A stretch of 8,703 nucleotides of DNA from Opitutaceae bacterium (GTDB lineage Bacteria; Verrucomicrobiota; Verrucomicrobiia; Opitutales; Opitutaceae): the NCBI GenBank assembly GCA_005787865.1, contig SXZN01000152.1:1-8703 (forward strand). The letters run 5' to 3'. Below the pieces are notes generated by a model. That model was given only the letters and a program-made list of their open reading frames with translations. It had not been told where the DNA came from and did no database searches. Shown here in pieces: positions 1-6,596 of this stretch. Within the stretch, counting starts at the first letter, position 1. Every line of letters starts with the position of its first letter. A program made the translations under genes and the position numbers.

Positions 1-740
1 AGCCGGAGTGGTGGATTTTCTGCGGCCACGGCGTGGATGATGGCGTCCGCCGCCCTCGCCGGATCGCCGGGTTGACGGCCGTTCAGGGTTTCAATCAAAC
101 GCCGAAACTTGCCGCTCGATAAATCGTAGTCGGAAATACTGCCCGGGGCGCGCTCGAGTGACCGGGCGACGAAATTCGTGCGGAAGGGGCCGGGTTGGAC
201 GATCGTCACTTTCAAACCTAACGGGCGGACTTCCGCCGCGAGTGATTCGGACAGACCTTCCAGCGCCCATTTGGTCGCGCCGTAAACCGAAAAGCCGGGA
301 TAATTTTCGATGGCGGCCGCCGCACTGATATTGACGAAATGCCCGCGCCGCTGCGCCCGCATGATGGGCAGCGCGGCCCGGATTACCCGTAAGGCCCCGA
401 AAAAATTTGTCTCAAAGTTCCGGGCGATTTGCGCCTCGTCATATTCCTCCAGCGCCCCGATCAGGCCATAGCCCGCGTTGTTCACCACCACATCTAACCG
501 GCCGAATAGCGCCGCGGCCTGCGCGACCACGGGCGCCGCTTGGGCGGCGTCAGCGACGTCGAGCGCCAGCGCGCGGGATCGGCTGGGATCAGCGGCGACC
601 AGATCGGTCAGCGTGGCCGGATCGCGGGCCGTGGCAATGAGCCGATGCCCATGAGCCAGCACGCGCTCAGCGAGCGCGCGGCCGAGACCGCTGGAGCAAC
701 CCGTAATTAGCCAAACCGGAGTGTTATTAATGTCATTCAT
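1..740 (-). CDS. Short-chain dehydrogenase/reductase (SDR), C-terminus cut by window edge
   Basis: A classical SDR: an NAD(P)(H)-dependent cytosolic oxidoreductase whose substrate cannot be named. The reading frame is open from ATG 740 to the left edge (246 codons, no stop). The Rossmann cofactor motif TGCSSGLG is at residues 13-20. TAR at 37-39 suggests NADP(H) preference through Arg39. LDV is at 60-62 and NNAG at 87-90. The catalytic YGATK gives Tyr153 and Lys157, followed by the usual PG-PFRT segment. The late GRQPGDPARAADAI stretch matches a common SDR subfamily whose members end about 30 residues later. Oddity: the position 13 residues before the catalytic Tyr, normally the catalytic Ser, is Ala140, and the only nearby Ser is one residue earlier (Ser139). 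The start ATG overlaps the stop of the DUF2071 gene (ATGA), which implies translational coupling. No Shine-Dalgarno is visible. The family call is very secure; the substrate is unknown. Confidence 0.95.
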   Translation of the reverse strand, partial: MNDINNTPVWLITGCSSGLGRALAERVLAHGHRLIATARDPATLTDLVAADPSRSRALALDVADAAQAAPVVAQAAALFGRLDVVVNNAGYGLIGALEEYDEAQIARNFETNFFGALRVIRAALPIMRAQRRGHFVNISAAAAIENYPGFSVYGATKWALEGLSESLAAEVRPLGLKVTIVQPGPFRTNFVARSLERAPGSISDYDLSSGKFRRLIETLNGRQPGDPARAADAIIHAVAAENPPLR

Positions 741-1534
741 AAAGCCGTAGAAGCGAGGGGTGTGAGGGGGAAAATGGCAACGTCGACCGGCCACGCGGCC
801 AGCACGGAGGCGGGTTCATCCACCAAGTTAAAACCAGCGAGCCGAGCGGGCTCGACCGACCAGCGCGCTCCCCGCGGCACGTAGCAGCGATAGGGATCGT
901 GGTGCACGCGCCCCTGATAAAGCCGGCCCGCTGGGTCGGCCGCAAAAAGCAGATAGCGCTCCAACAAGAAAAACTCAAGCGAGCCGGGTATCGCCGGCGC
1001 CGCTTCGGCCCCCGGCGTCCACGCATAGTTACTCGGTTGGGCGCCCGCCACCTGGCGCTGGCACTCGAACTGAATCCAGCCGTCGTGCGCTGCTCTCGCC
1101 ATGCGCGCCGACTGATACGGCAGATGGAAAAAGCGCCGCGCGATCGCCACCGCGAGAGGCTGATTACAATCGAGTGAGTAGAACCACACGCCCGGCTGCC
1201 CCTGCTCATCATAGACGTAGGTGCGCACGTTGAGCTCGTGAAACCAAGATAACCAAGGCAGCGGAGGCAGCCACGCCGGGCGAACGCGCTCCATCGAGAA
1301 TGGCACGATGCCGATATACGCCGCCCCAGCAAAAGTGTCGACGTTAAGCCCCGGGGGCAGCGTCGCTTGGATCAACGACGGATCGACGGTCCAGTGTGCG
1401 AACAGTAAGTGATTCCAACGCTGCCGACCGATCACCGCACCAGCCGGCCGCCGGCGCAGGTTGCCGCGCTGCTCCAGCATCGGCGGAGTAGGAGCGAAGG
1501 CCGGTAAGATCGAGGGGGAATGATCCAGATTCAT
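737..1534 (-). CDS. YqjF family protein (DUF2071)
   Basis: A 265-residue protein that matches the uncharacterised YqjF/DUF2071 family along nearly its whole length; no biochemical role is established that I can rely on. Recognisable blocks are HLLFAHWTVDPSLIQATLPPGL (about residues 42-63, the family's N-terminal signature), the AAYIGIVPFSMERVRP block, FHELNVRTYVYDEQGQPGVW followed by FYSLD, the DGWI strand, the PGSLEFFLLERYLLFA block and GRLYQGRVHH near the end. No signal peptide or membrane segment is seen, so it is probably cytosolic. The first 35 or so residues are poorly conserved and proline-rich, so the start could be later: Met19 is an alternative to the ATG at 1534, and neither has a Shine-Dalgarno. 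It lies 136 bp downstream of the thioesterase and overlaps the SDR start by ATGA. Pairing with an SDR suggests a small metabolic operon (inference). Confidence 0.92.
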   Translation of the reverse strand: MNLDHSPSILPAFAPTPPMLEQRGNLRRRPAGAVIGRQRWNHLLFAHWTVDPSLIQATLPPGLNVDTFAGAAYIGIVPFSMERVRPAWLPPLPWLSWFHELNVRTYVYDEQGQPGVWFYSLDCNQPLAVAIARRFFHLPYQSARMARAAHDGWIQFECQRQVAGAQPSNYAWTPGAEAAPAIPGSLEFFLLERYLLFAADPAGRLYQGRVHHDPYRCYVPRGARWSVEPARLAGFNLVDEPASVLAAWPVDVAIFPLTPLASTAL

Positions 1535-1670
1535 ACCGGAAGATTATCGCTTACCCTTTTACGTTTTTCCCCGTTTCGGAATTCGCCCGCGTTGCTAGCG
1601 AGGTTTTCAGGATCAGCACGCCGGGGAGATTGGTTCGGGACCATGCGAGGAGGGCGCAGCGCGTGAGGGG

Positions 1671-2105
1671 CTAGGGAGTCGGGCTAAACGCCGCGACGGT
1701 GGGCGCGGAGATGGGCTCGGCCTCCATGCGGCCGCTCGCATCCTGCCGAACGTGCACGGTGCTCATGCGACCCAGCGCCACCTGAGTCCGTTTACCGGCC
1801 CGATCTTTGTGGAAGCTGAATTCGTAGGTGAGGCTGGTGGTCCCGAGTTCGATCAGAGTGCCCGTGATGCGCACCAGATCACCGCAGCGCAGGGGCCGTT
1901 GGAAACTGCAGGAGGCCTCACGGCGCGGCCAGCCGAAGCGGATGCCGGCGGGATTGGTGCTCATCATCGGTAGGCCGAGGGAGCGAAACCACTCATGCTC
2001 GCAGACCTCCATCCAACGGTAGAAATTCGAGAAATGCATGATCCCGGCGGCATCAGTTTCGTGAAATTCAACCCGACGAGTAATAGCGAAGGTTTGGCTG
2101 GGCAT
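1671..2105 (-). CDS. Acyl-CoA thioesterase, 4HBT / YbgC-like hot-dog fold
   Basis: A 144-residue single hot-dog-domain protein of the 4-hydroxybenzoyl-CoA thioesterase/YbgC/FadM type. Such enzymes hydrolyse acyl- or aroyl-CoA thioesters in the cytosol, usually as tetramers. The diagnostic N-terminal segment VEFHETDAAGIMHFSNFYRW (residues 12-31) holds the probable catalytic Asp18 and the conserved His24 and Asn27. GDLVRITGTLIELGTTSLTY and the final VHV strand complete the fold. The C-terminal 15 residues are proline- and alanine-rich and look unstructured. I chose ATG 2105 because the family motif begins right after it. An in-frame TTG at 2138 would add 11 residues, but that TTG is also the first half of a TTGACA -35-like hexamer (2133-2138, minus), which favours the shorter protein. 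The acyl substrate cannot be read from sequence. Same strand as the DUF2071 and SDR genes downstream and the SGNH gene upstream. Confidence 0.9.
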   Translation of the reverse strand: MPSQTFAITRRVEFHETDAAGIMHFSNFYRWMEVCEHEWFRSLGLPMMSTNPAGIRFGWPRREASCSFQRPLRCGDLVRITGTLIELGTTSLTYEFSFHKDRAGKRTQVALGRMSTVHVRQDASGRMEAEPISAPTVAAFSPTP

Positions 2106-2257
2106 AGGACAGCATGAAGCAAAGCGAGAACTTGTCAAAGTGCGCGCCGGTCGCGCAGCAGATCGCTGCTAGTTTTCTCCTACCATCGCGGCCTACCGGG
2201 GTTCGAACGCTGATCCCTTGTTCAGCGCGGCCTTGAGGGGGAGGACTGATCGGCGGC

Positions 2258-4123
2258 TCAGAAGCCGGTATGAATTGCGGCGGAATATTGAACGGCATCC
2301 TTGCCATCACTGCGCATCTCGGTGCCGAGGCCCGCGGTCCAAGCCCAAAGTTTGCCGGCTCTGCCCGTCACGTGAAAACCGACCTTGAAGCTGTCGCCGT
2401 TACCGTCGTCGACCTGCACGCCGGTCCAGCCGGAGAGATTGTCGGCGAGCCGACCGGAAAGCGTACGCCGGGCCTGGTTGAGGTCGCCCGAATAGACGCC
2501 GGTGAGGCCGAAAGTCAGCGGTAGGTCGCCGGCGTGGAATACGTAATCCGCCGTCGCCCCGATCTGGCCTGCGAGGCTCCGCATGTCTTGGTCCCCATAC
2601 GAGAAATTCAGACCCGTGACGCCGGACTCGGTGTAGCTGCCCAGTGAGCCGCGCGTATACCGTACCCCAACAAACGGCGTGACGTGCAACGCGCTGCTGC
2701 TGAAGTCATGCCCCACCCGCACCGAGGCCCCGTAGCGGTGGCCGGAGGCTTTGCCGGTTGCGCGGAAGGTCGCCAGCGAAGTGGGCCGAGAGATATCGCG
2801 GACATTCTGGCCGCCGTAGGTGGCCGTGGCCTCAAAGAAAGTCGCGCCCGATTTCCACTGGGCGTAACCGGTGCTGGACTCGCCTGAGATTTTGAAGGAA
2901 CCAAGACCATAGTTCGTCTTCACCTTCGCATTAACGGTCTCTACACTGAAGGCCAGCCCAACGGTGAAATTGGATTGGATCTTGCAATCAAATCCAGCGG
3001 TCAGGGCCCGGGTGTTCGCATCGTAGCTCGGCTGATAGCTATCGAAGTGGCGTCCCCCGTCCTGATAGGTGTAGGAAACAAAACCATCGGCCCCGTGGCG
3101 ATTGGTGCCGCTCCTAATCTGATTGAGCCGGGCGTCGACGGTGTCGGCGGTCAGATCAGCGAGGGCAACAAGGGCGGCGCCTTGGGTGCCGGCGGTGCCA
3201 AGCACGAACTCGGGATTCAGGATTTCCTGCAACGCGCCCGTGAGAATGGCATGAGTGCGCGTGGTCGGATGAATGCCATCAAAAAAGACATACCCGTCCG
3301 CTGGGCCCGGGGTGCCGCCGGCGGCGAGAATGTCGACCATGCTCTGGTTCGTGACCGTGAAGCCGAAGGACGCCGGATTCTTCACAATGAGGTTTAGGAA
3401 CGATTGCAGATCCACGAGCGTGACATCGGTGCCCGCCGGCAGACCGGCCGCGGTGAGATTGGCGCGGATGGAAGCGTTATACGTGAGTGAGCCGGCATCC
3501 GCGAGCGAGGCGGCCGGCGCGCCCGATCCGGTGGTAAAGCGCGGGGTCTGTGCGATGTTGGGCAGATTGATGACCAGAAATTTTCGAGCGCCGGCCGCGG
3601 CCAAGGTCTTCACCGCGCTAGTGACGGAAACCGAAGCCGCTTGAGCGGCGGCATTGACCGAACTAAAGTTCTGCGTCGCCGGATTGCCGATCGTGTTGAG
3701 AATATCGTTGGCGCCAGCCAGCAGGACAAAGAGATCAGTGGCCGCCGCCGTGATTCCCCGCGCCTGGAACATGCCCAGCTGCACCGGAATCGAGGCCGGG
3801 ACGGGCGTCGCGCCGACGGCGGTGGCACCGGCAAAGGCGAAGTTAAGGTTTGTGCGCACCGAGGCGGCGGCGGTCACGGCATTCTGCAGGCCGGGCACCA
3901 GCAGCTCGGTGTAAACCGGTCCATTGGAGTAGCGCCCCTTGAAATACGGCGCCGGCGGCTGGCCGGCTAGGGCGAATAGGTTGCCGGTATCCGACAGGCT
4001 ATCGCCGAAAAAAAAGGTGCTGGTGAAAGTACGGGGCCCCGGCTGGGTCTGGCCAAAAGAAGTCAGTATGCCGGTCAAGGCCAACGTGAGGAATAGTTTT
4101 AAAATAAATCTATTTATAATCAT
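2258..4123 (-). CDS. Secreted SGNH/GDSL hydrolase with C-terminal autotransporter beta-barrel
   Basis: A 621-residue outer-membrane esterase/lipase of the EstA-like autotransporter type. A signal peptide covers about residues 1-27 (Arg5/Lys9 then a hydrophobic run LFLTLALTGIL). The SGNH passenger follows: block I FFFGDSLSDTGN (catalytic Ser42), block II FAFAGA (Gly99), block III GANDIL (Asn139), and block V FFDGIHPTTRTH (Asp282 and His285). All four SGNH residues are therefore present and the enzyme should be active, probably on carboxyl esters at the cell surface. From about residue 340 the sequence alternates Gly/aromatic beta strands typical of an autotransporter barrel and ends in Phe, the usual outer-membrane assembly signal. 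The translocator is about 280 residues, a normal size. The native substrate is unknown. It is transcribed divergently from the small basic protein gene; a weak promoter candidate lies directly upstream. No Shine-Dalgarno precedes ATG 4123. Confidence 0.95.
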   Translation of the reverse strand: MIINRFILKLFLTLALTGILTSFGQTQPGPRTFTSTFFFGDSLSDTGNLFALAGQPPAPYFKGRYSNGPVYTELLVPGLQNAVTAAASVRTNLNFAFAGATAVGATPVPASIPVQLGMFQARGITAAATDLFVLLAGANDILNTIGNPATQNFSSVNAAAQAASVSVTSAVKTLAAAGARKFLVINLPNIAQTPRFTTGSGAPAASLADAGSLTYNASIRANLTAAGLPAGTDVTLVDLQSFLNLIVKNPASFGFTVTNQSMVDILAAGGTPGPADGYVFFDGIHPTTRTHAILTGALQEILNPEFVLGTAGTQGAALVALADLTADTVDARLNQIRSGTNRHGADGFVSYTYQDGGRHFDSYQPSYDANTRALTAGFDCKIQSNFTVGLAFSVETVNAKVKTNYGLGSFKISGESSTGYAQWKSGATFFEATATYGGQNVRDISRPTSLATFRATGKASGHRYGASVRVGHDFSSSALHVTPFVGVRYTRGSLGSYTESGVTGLNFSYGDQDMRSLAGQIGATADYVFHAGDLPLTFGLTGVYSGDLNQARRTLSGRLADNLSGWTGVQVDDGNGDSFKVGFHVTGRAGKLWAWTAGLGTEMRSDGKDAVQYSAAIHTGF

Positions 4124-4132
4124 ATGCGGTAG

Positions 4133-4161
4133 AACGTAGTTTTTTTAATCCGAAAGTCCAA
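4133..4161 (-). promoter_or_regulatory. Weak sigma-70-like promoter candidate for the SGNH autotransporter gene
   Basis: On the minus strand TTGGAC (4156-4161) is followed after exactly 17 bp, including an A-rich tract, by TACGTT (4133-4138), which keeps the three most important -10 bases (TA...T). The -10 ends 9 bp before the ATG, so transcription from it would give an almost leaderless mRNA, in line with the missing Shine-Dalgarno. This is pattern matching only and may be chance. Confidence 0.25.
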
Positions 4162-4357
4162 TCCGATTCGATAGAAGCGGCCGAAGGAATCTGGCGGCGG
4201 ACGCTATTGGCTAGAGCGGAATTTGCCATCTTATGTCCGCATCGTCGGGACAGCTGACCCTAGCTGCCCGCTGCCTCCTTTTTTTACTTTTGCCCAGCAG
4301 CTGCGCTACGATTTGCGCTTTTGTACTCCCCCTTTAGGTTCCTGTTTAATCTCACCC

Positions 4358-4591
4358 ATGCCCAAGCCCGAAAAAAACGATATCGAACGCCTCAGCCGGG
4401 GAGAATCGACCCGCGGTAAGATCGGCCATCGCGGAGTCGGCCATCGGCTTACGCAAAAAGAACGCATTCTTTTCGATGCCGCCAAGCGCCAGGGATTTCT
4501 AAAAATACCCGTCAAAGGTATTCGCGATAACGTCATTAATATTTATCGCCTGTGGTGCCAAGCCACAGACCGCCCCTTCGTCACCAAGTAG
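4358..4591 (+). CDS. Small basic protein of unknown function (77 aa)
   Basis: A 77-residue protein with 18 Lys/Arg against 8 Asp/Glu (net about +10), plus His24 and His29. It looks like a genuine small gene: the segment GKIGHRGVGHRLTQKERILF (residues 20-39) and the end DNVINIYRLWC (57-67) have the texture of a conserved globular domain with helices, and the reading is in good coding frame. I do not recognise the family with certainty. The basic, His- and Arg-rich N-terminal half could contact nucleic acid, but that is only an inference. There is no signal peptide or membrane segment. ATG 4358 was chosen over an in-frame ATG at 4223, because the extra 45 residues would be Pro/Cys-rich and unlike the rest. 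It is divergent from the SGNH gene and convergent with Sel1. The repeat-dense gap starts right after its stop. Confidence 0.7.
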   Translation: MPKPEKNDIERLSRGESTRGKIGHRGVGHRLTQKERILFDAAKRQGFLKIPVKGIRDNVINIYRLWCQATDRPFVTK

Positions 4592-4727
4592 CCCGACGGC
4601 TAGATAGGTTTAAGAGCAGAGGGCAGAGGCGGAAGGCTAGAGGCGGAATAGGTTTAAGTTCTAAGTTTTAAGCTCGGAATCTTCGCGTCCTTCGCGGTTA
4701 AAAATTCTTGGTTCGATCCGTATCCCC

Positions 4728-4790
4728 GTTTCTCGAGTTTCTACTTTCCCCAGTTTCATCTTTTCCGCCTCCCTTTCGCGTCACTTCGCG
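4728..4790 (-). repeat. Dispersed repeat copy, CGCGAAGTGACGCGAA plus GATGAAAC module
   Basis: The reverse complement of these 63 bases matches 6739-6800 with one single-base gap and three substitutions. It joins a CGCGAAGTGACGCGAAAGGG module to a GGCGGAAAAGATGAAACT module. The comparison was made by eye, base by base. Confidence 0.9.
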
Positions 4791-4834
4791 TTTTTCGCGG
4801 GCCAAAATGTATTGGTGCGGCCCCAACCAATTTA

Positions 4835-4923
4835 ACCACGGATTTCACGGATCCAATCTGGATTAAAGACAGAAGCCCACTGCCTCAGATCCATCCTGAT
4901 CCCATCCTGTCCCCATCCGTGGT
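4835..4923. repeat. ACCACGGAT ... ATCCGTGGT inverted-arm intergenic repeat
   Basis: Perfect 9-bp inverted arms (4835-4843 and 4915-4923) enclose 71 bp that contain a further CACGGAT and CCATCC-rich direct reiterations. The TTAACCACGGATTTCACGG start resembles intergenic repeats common in large-genome environmental bacteria (general recall). It could fold as a long stem-loop, but no other copy occurs in this window. Confidence 0.6.
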
Positions 4924-4952
4924 AAAAAACGCCTTGTTCGATTCAGATCTTT

Positions 4953-5009
4953 GTTTCCCGATTTTCCACTTTCCCAAGTTTCATCTTTTCCGCCCCTGCG
5001 TTGGTCGAT
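4953..5009 (-). repeat. Dispersed repeat copy, full-length form of the ATCGACCAA...GGGAAAC module
   Basis: Read on the minus strand, this 57-bp copy matches 8239-8279 with three substitutions plus 16 extra bases (TGAAACTTGGGAAAGT). The extra bases link it to the GATGAAAC module of 4728-4790 and 6739-6800, so both sequence types belong to one family. Confidence 0.88.
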
Positions 5010-5054
5010 TAGATCGAATCTTAAACTAGCGCCACGCCGCCGCCGCGCATGGCG

Positions 5055-5612
5055 TCATTGGCTAGACGCTTTCGGAAGCTGGTACTTCGAGAATAATGCC
5101 CGCACTAGCTTCATTGATTCGGCTTTCTGCGCGTCGGTCATTTGTGATTCTACGAGGGCTAGCGTTTCCTTCGCGCCCTCAGCCTCTCGCGCATAAGCAC
5201 TGTATAGCCAAAAATGCGCCTGCACTAAATCCTTGGTGACGCCTTCGCCGAGAGCGTACATCCCGCCGAGACTGTATTGCGCATCGGCGTGGCCATGTAA
5301 GGCCGCCAATGTAATAAAACCCACGGCTTTATTGAGGTCCTGCGGCACCCCTTCGCCACGTTTATACATAATGCCCAGCGTGTATTGTGCCGGGCGATAC
5401 TCTTGCTCTGCCGCCATGAGGAACCACTTCGCCGCTTCAACAAAGTCATGGGGAACATCGTCGCCTCTCGCGTACATCACGCCGAGATTGTATTGAGCAT
5501 TGGCCTGGCCAGCCTCTGCTTCCTTTTTTATTTCCGCAAAGCCTGGGGCTTGCGCCAACCCCGCCGCCGCGAGCAGGGCGAAGACGAGTAGAGTGCCAAA
5601 GGTGCGGTTCAT
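5055..5612 (-). CDS. Secreted Sel1-repeat protein
   Basis: A 185-residue protein with a clear Sec signal peptide (FGTLLVFALLAAAGLAQA, likely cleaved after Ala22) followed by three 36-residue Sel1-like (TPR-related) repeats at about 37-72, 73-108 and 109-144. Each has the AQY.LG.MY..G..V..D pattern; the third (Ala109-Gly124 onward) ends in AHFWLYSAYA. Sel1 repeats form alpha-alpha hairpin solenoids that scaffold protein-protein contacts, so the product is probably a periplasmic adaptor rather than an enzyme; its partner is unknown. The tail (145-185) is helical and charged. ATG 5612 gives a textbook signal peptide. Only a G-run lies upstream, about 14 bases from the start, so no proper Shine-Dalgarno. 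It follows the cupin gene on the same strand but is separated by 155 bp with a GC hairpin and TTTAAG repeats, so shared transcription is uncertain. Confidence 0.93.
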   Translation of the reverse strand: MNRTFGTLLVFALLAAAGLAQAPGFAEIKKEAEAGQANAQYNLGVMYARGDDVPHDFVEAAKWFLMAAEQEYRPAQYTLGIMYKRGEGVPQDLNKAVGFITLAALHGHADAQYSLGGMYALGEGVTKDLVQAHFWLYSAYAREAEGAKETLALVESQMTDAQKAESMKLVRALFSKYQLPKASSQ

Positions 5613-5667
5613 TACTCTGATTATTCCCCCCCGCGCAGGAAGGTCAACGCTGAGGCTGTTGGACCGA

Positions 5668-5686
5668 GGCGCGCGTGGCGCGCGCC
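5668..5686. repeat. Perfect GC-only hairpin beside a TTTAAG array
   Basis: Arms GGCGCGCG and CGCGCGCC (8 bp each) enclose a TGG loop. On the plus strand it runs straight into GGTTTAAG. No T-run follows on either strand, so it does not look like a canonical terminator of the cupin gene that ends at 5768. The same arrangement recurs at 6486-6511. Confidence 0.8.
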
Positions 5687-5715
5687 GGTTTAAGGTTTAA
5701 GTTCTAAGTTTTAAG
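5687..5715 (+). repeat. TTTAAG module copy
   Basis: The GGTTTAA unit is repeated here, and positions 5694-5715 are identical over 22 bases to 4651-4672. It is followed by TCCGGATTTT, which recurs in inverted form near 6937-6950 (AAAATCCGGGCTTAAA). Confidence 0.85.
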
Positions 5716-5767
5716 TCCGGATTTTCTTTCGCGTCGTTTCGCCTTTAGCCTACGAGCGGGCGCCGAG

Positions 5768-6424
5768 TCACGCGGCGTTTTCTGGTACATCAAGATGACC
5801 GACTTTGACGAGAATGGTAGCACCCTCGGGGCCGGTGAACGGGCGATGGTTGCTCAGGTGCGGGCTACGGATCCAAGTGCCCGGCGGGTAACTGCCATGT
5901 TCATCGCGGAAGACGCCCTCGAGGACCAAGATCTCTTCGCCGCCGACATGGGTATGCGGATTGAAATGCGTCGCAGGGGCCCAGCGGACCAAGGCCGTGT
6001 GTTTCGTGAGGCCTTGGTGCAACGAGGTAACCGTGAGACCGGGCACCATGCCTTGTCGCCAAGCTAATTCTTCGCCGCGGAGGGCGAAGGAATTTTTTTC
6101 CGGTTCCGTGGGCACTCGTTCGTTCATATAAAGCACGCACCCATCCGTGGTCTGGAACGAGGTCGAGGCACCCGGCTTTAGTCGTACATAAGACAGCGCG
6201 CCTAAGTCTGCCCCATTCACTCGCAGCTGGCCTCGGACGACGAGCAGTTCGAGCAGTTGCGCGCCGTCATGCGACCACGTAGCACCCGCCGCCTTGGCCG
6301 TGAGGGTGATGCGGGCTGGCGCCGGCGGACCGCGTTCTTCCAACGGCATTTCGGCGACGGCGCCGTTATAGGTTTCGGCGGCAGCGATGACGATGCGCAA
6401 AGCGTGGTCGGAGTGGAGAGTCAT
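5768..6424 (-). CDS. ChrR-like cupin-domain protein (two cupin halves)
   Basis: A 218-residue protein with two cupin-like halves. The C-terminal half matches the ChrR cupin-like domain: FNPHTHVGGEEILVLEGVFR, then the YPPGTWIRSP segment and NHRPF. The expected metal ligands are His157, His159, Glu163 and His193; their spacing (+2, +6, +36) is that of the zinc site in ChrR. The N-terminal half (about 35-105) has the beta-strand rhythm of a cupin but no ligand set, so it is probably degenerate. The zinc-binding anti-sigma domain that ChrR carries at its N-terminus is absent and no ECF sigma gene is nearby, so it is more likely a metal-dependent enzyme or sensor than an anti-sigma factor (inference). 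I chose ATG 6424: the frame continues upstream for 67 codons, but that part is translated repeat and hairpin DNA. No Shine-Dalgarno is seen. Confidence 0.88.
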   Translation of the reverse strand: MTLHSDHALRIVIAAAETYNGAVAEMPLEERGPPAPARITLTAKAAGATWSHDGAQLLELLVVRGQLRVNGADLGALSYVRLKPGASTSFQTTDGCVLYMNERVPTEPEKNSFALRGEELAWRQGMVPGLTVTSLHQGLTKHTALVRWAPATHFNPHTHVGGEEILVLEGVFRDEHGSYPPGTWIRSPHLSNHRPFTGPEGATILVKVGHLDVPENAA

Positions 6425-6485
6425 AGGGTGGTCAGAAACAGAACAGGGTTGCTTGGCTTGAAGCCAGCTTGAAGGCAACATGCCG

Positions 6486-6511
6486 TGGCGCGCCGCCAGC
6501 GCGGCGCGCCA
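6486..6511. repeat. Perfect 11-bp GC hairpin beside a TTTAAG unit
   Basis: Arms TGGCGCGCCGC and GCGGCGCGCCA pair perfectly around a CAGC loop, and AGTTTAAGTTTAGAG follows on the plus strand. It lies about 60 bp upstream of the cupin start and 500 bp past the FGE stop, with no U-run, so a simple terminator is unlikely. Confidence 0.82.
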
Positions 6512-6596
6512 GTTTAAGTTTAGAGTTTGAGTTGAAGATCGAACCGAGCTGCTGATTTCGAACCGGCCACAAAAAGCACAGAAGGCGCAGGGCTTA

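Larger units (their letters stand above)
4592..5054. repeat. Repeat-dense non-coding gap between convergent genes
   Basis: No convincing gene lies in these 463 bp. From left to right it holds a purine-rich AGAGG-type stretch (about 4611-4649), a TTTAAG module (4651-4672) identical over 22 bases to 5694-5715, a CTTCGCGTCCTTCGCGGT unit (4681-4698), two minus-oriented copies of a GGCGGAAAAGATGAAACT module (4728-4790 and 4953-5009), and a pair of ACCACGGAT/ATCCGTGGT arms (4835-4923). Every module except the last recurs elsewhere in the window. No rho-independent terminator is evident for either convergent gene. Confidence 0.85.

Noticed and set aside
733..1332. Long open frame on the minus strand overlapping the DUF2071 gene
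   Set aside because: It is an Arg/Ser/Cys-rich alternative-frame shadow; the overlapping frame matches DUF2071 along its whole length.
2196..2216. GGTTCGAAC-like string resembling a tRNA T-arm
   Set aside because: The flanking five bases do not pair on either strand and no anticodon arm, D-arm or acceptor stem can be built around it.
2068..2310. 80-codon minus-strand open frame bridging the SGNH and thioesterase genes
   Set aside because: It overlaps both well-supported genes in another frame and has no recognisable domain.
4592..5054. CRISPR array
   Set aside because: The repeats are variable in length and spacing, occur in both orientations and have no uniform spacers; no cas gene is present.
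4951..5196. 81-codon plus-strand open frame beginning MFPDFPLSQVSSFPP
   Set aside because: It translates the dispersed repeat and then runs antisense into Sel1. The similar string in 6719-6940 (minus, FLLSKVSSFPP) confirms it is repeat-derived and not a protein family.
5668..5686. Rho-independent terminator of the cupin gene
   Set aside because: The stem is strong, but the minus strand continues TCGGTCCAACAG with no T-run after it.
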